From Kluyvera sp040932435 (GTDB taxonomy: Bacteria; Pseudomonadota; Gammaproteobacteria; Enterobacterales; Enterobacteriaceae), in contig NZ_JBFQGA010000001.1 of the NCBI RefSeq assembly GCF_040932435.1, positions 62,001-126,000 on the forward strand: DNA of 64,000 bases. Reading direction: 5' to 3'. Under the pieces are notes generated by a model. It was given only the letters and a program-made list of their open reading frames with translations, was not told the origin of the DNA and made no database searches. This document shows, piece after piece, positions 59,603 to 64,000 of this stretch; positions within the stretch are counted from its first letter, which is position 1; each line of letters begins with the position of its first letter. Both the position numbers and the translations under genes were made by a program.

Positions 59603-61647
59603 GATAACTTCCTGTTAATCACGCAGTCCGGGTTGGCGCTGAGATCGCCGGTATTGCCGTTCAACTCAAAGCCCGGCATGCCGCGCATCTGAGCAAAATG
59701 GTTTGCCAGCGCCCAAGCATCCACGCCCATTGCGTACAGACGCGCCAGCGAATAGTCATTGTTGACTGCGCTGAGCGCCTGCTGCATTAGGGCAGGGTTG
59801 CTGCCGGCGAGCATTGGGATCTCGCTGTATTGCAGACCTTCCATCTCCAGACGGAAGTCCGGACCGGCGGTGCCTTGAGCGCTGCGCGAGCTGGCATACA
59901 GCAGGGAACCGCTCTGGCTGCCGTTACGCATGGCAATCATCGGCTTAATGAACGCTATTTCTTCCGGCGTCGCCAGAATATAGGCTGCATCGACTTTGCC
60001 GCTGCCGGTGATCTGCGCATCGGTTGGCGCCGGTGGGATCGTCAGGCCGCCAATGGTCACGCCTTTTGGCTGGGACTGCGCGGAAATAACTGGAGTGCCT
60101 GACAGCGCAATACCGGAACCGCCGTTGACGCCGCCGCGCAGCTCAGAGAGCGAACCAAATTTCTGCTGCAATACCGTGCCGCCGCCCAGCTTCTGCCATT
60201 CATCGGCAAAGGCCTGAGTGACGCGATCGCCAAGGGCATTGCGTGGCACCAGCAGCAGCGGCGATTGTTTGCCCTGCTCGTGGATATGACGTGCGGCATC
60301 GCGGGCTTCATCCTCTGGAGAGAGCGCGAAGTAGCAGATGTTGGCATGATTGCTCACCGCTTCCGGCTGGTTCAGCGCCAGCACGTTCAACGACGTGTTG
60401 CTTTTCAGCAGCTCATCGACGTTATTTTTCAGCAGCGGACCAACAACCAAGCTGACGCCATCTTTCTGCGCCTGCGCTAGAATCTGGTTCAGCGGCTGAG
60501 TGCTAGTGTCATAAATTTTCAGCTCCGCCGATGGATTGGCCGGCACGTTTGCTGTGGCCTGCGGCTGTGAAGCTGGCGCTGGAGCTGCGTCGGTTGGTGC
60601 TGATGATGTCTCAGGCTGCGCTGACTCGACCGCCTGAACCGGTGCTGCAGCGGCTGTAGCCGGGGCTTGAGCCTGAGTTTGCGGGGTGGTCAAATCGGTG
60701 ACTTCAGCCTGTGAAGGGCTTACGACGTCCGTGGAGGCCGCCTGGGCAACCTGATCCGGCACGGCGCTACCACTGACCGGCGTGATGCCGTTCTTCGCCG
60801 CTTCAAAACCTTTTTGAATGGTACGACCAAAAACCGACGCCTGGCCGCTTAACGGCAGCAGCAGGGCGATTTTATTGACCGATGCCGGTTTAAAGCTCTG
60901 CACGTTCGCCAACTGCGACGGCAACACTTTCGCCCCCGGGTTTTGCGGGTAGCGGGTCTGCCAGTCTTTGATACCGGCTTTCATCATGTCGGGATCGTTG
61001 CGGTTATCGAACCACATGCGTTGCAGATCCAGCCAGCCTTGCAGCACGTTCTCATCGGCATTAATCACCAAAGCGTTGGCCTGCTCGCGAGTCATCGAAG
61101 AGAGCGCCTGCCAGGTAGCATCGCTATTTTGCTGTTTATCCGGCTGTGCGGTCAGCAGCGGCGCCTGAGCAATCAACGCCCGCAGCAATGCAAGCGACGG
61201 TTTACCTTGCTCAGCGGTGATGGTGTCTTGCCAGAAACGAGCCTGCAGCGCGCTGTCGAAATCATCGGCTTTCAGCTTTTGCAGCAAGGCCTGCGCGCCG
61301 GCAAAATCTTTCTGCGCCAGCTTCACTTCTACTGCCAGCAGCGACTGCTCTTGGCGTTGGGCGGCATTCAGTTCCTTCGGCAGCTGGTTGTACAATTCCA
61401 GCGCCTGTTGGCTCTTGCCTTCCTTCAGCAGTGCACGAATGGCGAGTAATTGCCAGTTGGTCTTGCTATCATTCGAGCTTTGCTGCATCTGTTGCAGATA
61501 AAAGCCGGAGTCAGCCTGCGTCGCGCCCTGAAGTTGGACGGCACTCTGATCGGGAGCCTGGGTAACACAGCCTGCGAAAATCAGTGCAGCCAGGATTACA
61601 GGCAGACAGCGCGCGGCTTTCATACGAGAAAATGTTGAGGGTACCAT
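59560..61647 (-). CDS. lpoA: Penicillin-binding protein activator LpoA
   Basis: LpoA is an outer-membrane lipoprotein that reaches through the periplasm to activate PBP1A transpeptidase. The 695-aa precursor has a lipobox FAGC (Cys27), an N-terminal TPR-like helical domain (about 28-250), and a C-terminal periplasmic-binding-protein-like domain. A low-complexity Ala/Pro/Gln/Thr insertion at about residues 295-380 is longer than in E. coli. The start at 61647 (MVPSTFSRMKAARC) is divergent from rsmI. Confidence 0.96.
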   Translation of the reverse strand: MVPSTFSRMKAARCLPVILAALIFAGCVTQAPDQSAVQLQGATQADSGFYLQQMQQSSNDSKTNWQLLAIRALLKEGKSQQALELYNQLPKELNAAQRQEQSLLAVEVKLAQKDFAGAQALLQKLKADDFDSALQARFWQDTITAEQGKPSLALLRALIAQAPLLTAQPDKQQNSDATWQALSSMTREQANALVINADENVLQGWLDLQRMWFDNRNDPDMMKAGIKDWQTRYPQNPGAKVLPSQLANVQSFKPASVNKIALLLPLSGQASVFGRTIQKGFEAAKNGITPVSGSAVPDQVAQAASTDVVSPSQAEVTDLTTPQTQAQAPATAAAAPVQAVESAQPETSSAPTDAAPAPASQPQATANVPANPSAELKIYDTSTQPLNQILAQAQKDGVSLVVGPLLKNNVDELLKSNTSLNVLALNQPEAVSNHANICYFALSPEDEARDAARHIHEQGKQSPLLLVPRNALGDRVTQAFADEWQKLGGGTVLQQKFGSLSELRGGVNGGSGIALSGTPVISAQSQPKGVTIGGLTIPPAPTDAQITGSGKVDAAYILATPEEIAFIKPMIAMRNGSQSGSLLYASSRSAQGTAGPDFRLEMEGLQYSEIPMLAGSNPALMQQALSAVNNDYSLARLYAMGVDAWALANHFAQMRGMPGFELNGNTGDLSANPDCVINRKLSWLKYQHGQVVPAS

Positions 61648-61709
61648 ACTGTATCCAGTGATATTTTTTACGCAATGCTCAATATTAAATCGGCAATACG
61701 GACTAAACA

Positions 61710-62573
61710 ATGAAACAACACGAATCGGCGGATAATTCTCAAGGCCAGCTCTTTATTGTACCTACTCCTATCGGAAATTTGGCTGATATTACCCAACGAG
61801 CGCTCGAAGTATTGCAAGCTGTTGATTTAATTGCGGCTGAGGACACACGTCATACCGGTTTATTGCTGCAACACTTCGCGATTAACGCCCGTATGTTTGC
61901 CTTACACGATCACAATGAGCAACAAAAAGCCCAAATGCTGGTGGCGAAACTCAAAGAGGGGCAGAACATCGCGCTGGTTTCCGATGCCGGAACGCCGCTG
62001 ATTAATGACCCTGGCTACCATCTGGTGCGCACCTGCCGCGAAGCGGGCATTCGCGTGGTACCGCTGCCAGGCCCCTGTGCCGCCATTGCCGCGCTGAGCG
62101 CCGCTGGCCTGCCGTCTGACCGTTTCTGCTATGAAGGTTTCTTACCGGCCAAGTCCAAAGGCCGTCGCGATGCGATGAAGGCGATTGAAGCCGAACCGCG
62201 CACGCTGATTTTCTATGAATCCACCCACCGTCTGCTCGATAGTTTAGAAGATATGGTCGCAGTGTGGGGTGAATCCCGCTATGTGGTACTGGCGCGCGAG
62301 CTAACCAAAACCTGGGAAACCATCCATGGCGCGCCGGTTGGCGAACTGCTGGCATGGGTGAAAGAGGACGAAAACCGTCGTAAAGGCGAGATGGTGCTGA
62401 TCGTTGAAGGGCATAAAGCGCAAGATGACGAACTGCCCGCCGACGCGTTGCGCACCCTGGCGCTGCTACAGGCTGAACTGCCGCTGAAGAAAGCCGCGGC
62501 GCTGGCGGCGGAAATTCACGGCGTGAAGAAGAACGCGCTGTATAAGTATGCGCTGGAGCAGCAGGGGGAATGA
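61710..62573 (+). CDS. rsmI: 16S rRNA 2'-O-ribose C1402 methyltransferase RsmI
   Basis: RsmI methylates the 2'-OH of C1402 in the 16S decoding centre, complementing RsmH at the same base. The 287-aa tetrapyrrole-methylase-fold protein has the signature IVPTPIGNLADITQRALEVL (about residues 16-35), EDTRHT and ALVSDAGTPLINDPG motifs. It is divergent from lpoA. Confidence 0.97.
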   Translation: MKQHESADNSQGQLFIVPTPIGNLADITQRALEVLQAVDLIAAEDTRHTGLLLQHFAINARMFALHDHNEQQKAQMLVAKLKEGQNIALVSDAGTPLINDPGYHLVRTCREAGIRVVPLPGPCAAIAALSAAGLPSDRFCYEGFLPAKSKGRRDAMKAIEAEPRTLIFYESTHRLLDSLEDMVAVWGESRYVVLARELTKTWETIHGAPVGELLAWVKEDENRRKGEMVLIVEGHKAQDDELPADALRTLALLQAELPLKKAAALAAEIHGVKKNALYKYALEQQGE

Positions 62574-62755
62574 GGAAAGGCCTTTAATCACAAAGGATCT
62601 TCCCGCGTTCGGTGAATAAAACGTGGGAATGACCCAATGTGTAGAGACTCGGAAATTCCCCGCAGAGCTGTCGCCGAGGAAGGAAATAGCATCTACGAGT
62701 TTCTCGGCGGCTTTAAGGGCTTTCACTGTATCAGTGATCGTTTTTGATCAACCGT
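62574..62755 (-). pseudogene. Possible gene remnants between rsmI and gatR
   Basis: No intact gene is present in this 182-base gap. On the minus strand at 62664-62741 a frame lacking an ATG reads ITDTVKALKAAEKLVDAISF, reminiscent of N-termini of HigA/YgjM-type antitoxins. A second frame near 62590-62650 reads SLYTLGHSHVLFTERGKIL before a stop. These could be decayed fragments or chance frames. Confidence 0.2.
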
Positions 62756-63529
62756 TTAAACGATCTGCAGTTCAACTCCAGTATCAGTCAGCGCGGCAGC
62801 ATCCTGCTTACTGATATCGCTATCGGTGACGACGCAGTCGATCTTATCCATCGGCAGAACCTGGTTAAACCCGCGGCGATTAAATTTTGTCGCATCCAGA
62901 ACGGCAATAACTTTATGCGCCGCCGCGGCCATGACGCCGCTAATCGAATAACCTTCGTTAAACGTGGTGATGCCGTTCGTCGCATCGATGCCGTCGGCAC
63001 CTACAAACATGAGATCGGCACAAATTCCCTGTAATGCACGCTCGGCAATCGTTCCATGCATAGAGTGCGTTTTGTGGCGTACGGTCCCGCCGCACACGAC
63101 CAGCGTAATATCTTTGTTTTCCGACAGCGTGAATGCCGCAGGCAGGCTGTTGGTGATGACGGTGATATTGTTCATATTGACCAGCTCTTCCGCAATGAGC
63201 AGCGTCGTGCTGCCACTATCGAGGATCACCGTCATGCCTTCCTTAATTAATGCGGTAGCGGCCTTGGCGATTCGCTTCTTAGGATCGCTGGCGAGCTGGT
63301 AGCGATCTTCCAGCATCACTTCTTGATTATCGGTTTCGGCGAGATTGCTGCCAAGACGGGCAGCACCCCCGTGAAAACGGGTGAGCAGTCCTTTTTCTTC
63401 GAGCAGGCGCAGGTCGGCGCGGATGGTAACTTCAGAAATGCCAAAGAGACTCGAAAGGTCTAATACCAGGACGCTACCCTGCGTATTCACCATATCGACG
63501 ATTTTGTTCCTTCGTTCAAATGAATTCAT
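62756..63529 (-). CDS. gatR: DeoR-family galactitol operon repressor GatR
   Basis: The 257-aa DeoR-family regulator has an N-terminal winged helix (MNSFERRNKIVDMVNTQGSV...GISEVTIRADLRLLEEKG) and a C-terminal sugar-phosphate sensor domain (ILDSGSTTLLIAEEL; FVGADGIDATNGITTFNEG). Its position directly after gatD on the same strand fits the repressor of galactitol catabolism. The gene is complete here, whereas E. coli K-12 gatR is disrupted. Effector identity is inferred from context. Confidence 0.88.
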   Translation of the reverse strand: MNSFERRNKIVDMVNTQGSVLVLDLSSLFGISEVTIRADLRLLEEKGLLTRFHGGAARLGSNLAETDNQEVMLEDRYQLASDPKKRIAKAATALIKEGMTVILDSGSTTLLIAEELVNMNNITVITNSLPAAFTLSENKDITLVVCGGTVRHKTHSMHGTIAERALQGICADLMFVGADGIDATNGITTFNEGYSISGVMAAAAHKVIAVLDATKFNRRGFNQVLPMDKIDCVVTDSDISKQDAAALTDTGVELQIV

Positions 63530-63639
63530 CTTGATTTGCCTGATAATTAACTGAAGTTAGTTTAAACGAAGGCTAATGAAAGTTATATGATAATTTTCGA
63601 AAGGTAATGTGAGCCAGCTCAGATTGCTGGCTCCCGGTA

Positions 63640-64000
63640 TTACGCCATCTTGAGCAGGATTTTTCCCTGCATTGGTGCGCCATTGAGTGCCTTAACATGG
63701 TGGGCAAAACTTTCTGTATCGCCAACATGTGCGATGAGCGGCGCGAGCTGAATCCGTTTCTCTGTCAGAAGCCGAGCGGCGATGTTCCACTCTTCACCCG
63801 GCCATGGTGCGGAGTAGTTCATCCAGCTGCCAATAATCGTCAATTCTTTTCGTAGAATCAGCCCGAAAGTATTGGATAACAGGGTGAGATCGTGGTGCAG
63901 CGTCCCGACTAACGCCAGTTGCGCGCGAGGGCCAGCCACTTCGATAGCGAGGGCTACGGTTTGCGGTGTCCCGGCGGTCTCCAATACTAATTGGTCGAAC
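63640..64000 (-). CDS. gatD: Galactitol-1-phosphate 5-dehydrogenase (5' end outside window)
   Basis: Only about 119 C-terminal codons are inside the window; the reading frame stays open to the right edge. Recognisable segments are LVLETAGTPQTV, LALVGTLHHDLTL, ILRKELTIIGSWMNYSAPWPGEEW and the GKILLKMA end, typical of GatD-type zinc alcohol dehydrogenases. The enzyme oxidises galactitol-1-phosphate to tagatose-6-phosphate. It is 110 bases upstream of gatR, probably the end of a gatYZABCD-R operon. Confidence 0.9.
   Translation of the reverse strand, partial: FDQLVLETAGTPQTVALAIEVAGPRAQLALVGTLHHDLTLLSNTFGLILRKELTIIGSWMNYSAPWPGEEWNIAARLLTEKRIQLAPLIAHVGDTESFAHHVKALNGAPMQGKILLKMA

Noticed and set aside
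62574..62755. RNase P RNA or other structured RNA gene after rsmI
   Set aside because: The sequence lacks the conserved RNase P elements and is far too short; no other RNA family was recognised.

Overview
The window is chromosomal DNA of an Enterobacteriaceae member close to Citrobacter, Salmonella or Escherichia. Almost every gene is recognisable as an ortholog of the E. coli rapZ-to-rsmI region in the same order. Two features argue against E. coli K-12: gat (galactitol) genes follow rsmI, and a cus-type copper/silver efflux locus sits between yhbP and yraR. Typical enterobacterial REP/BIME palindromes lie between many genes. The species assignment is inference from gene order and protein similarity recalled from memory.

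Layout. 1-7430 (minus): rapZ (cut by the window edge), ptsN, hpf, rpoN, lptB, lptA, lptC, kdsC, kdsD, yrbG, covering nitrogen PTS and sigma-54, Kdo synthesis and LPS transport. 7619-12441 (plus): mlaFEDCB, ibaG, murA, for outer-membrane lipid asymmetry and the first step of peptidoglycan synthesis. 12485-13914 (minus): sfsB, ispB. 14171-17016 (plus): rplU, rpmA, yhbE, obgE. 17146-25367: dacB (minus), greA with its terminator-bearing leader, yhbY (minus), then rlmE-ftsH, folP-glmM and secG. 25381-28135: tRNA-Leu(GAG), an AAG-family DNA glycosylase, argG with ARG boxes, and initiator tRNA metY. 28344-40573: the rimP-nusA-infB-rbfA-truB-rpsO-pnp-nlpI-yrbN-deaD transcription/translation/RNA-decay cluster. 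40719-47172: mtr with a TrpR operator, yhbW, ubiV-ubiU divergent from ubiT-yhbS, then yhbQ and yhbP.

The accessory part is 47169-57232. It holds a two-component system (cusS, cusR), an orphan ABC-type solute-binding protein, and the divergent cusCFBA efflux operon, with a near-perfect CusR box at 50977-50994. The solute-binding-protein gene lies between cusR and the CusR box, so it may be co-transcribed with cusRS. It has no permease or ATPase partner and is the least explained gene here. 57364-62573 returns to core genes: yraR, dolP, diaA, yraN, lpoA, rsmI. 62756-64000 (minus) is the end of a gat operon, gatD (cut by the edge) and gatR.

No insertion sequence, prophage, CRISPR array or rRNA gene was seen. 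Most of the region is ordinary core genome. The points worth following are the solute-binding protein in the cus locus, an 18-nt tRNA-Leu 3' fragment in the metY leader, the tail-to-tail join of cusS with yhbP, and short remnants between rsmI and gatR.
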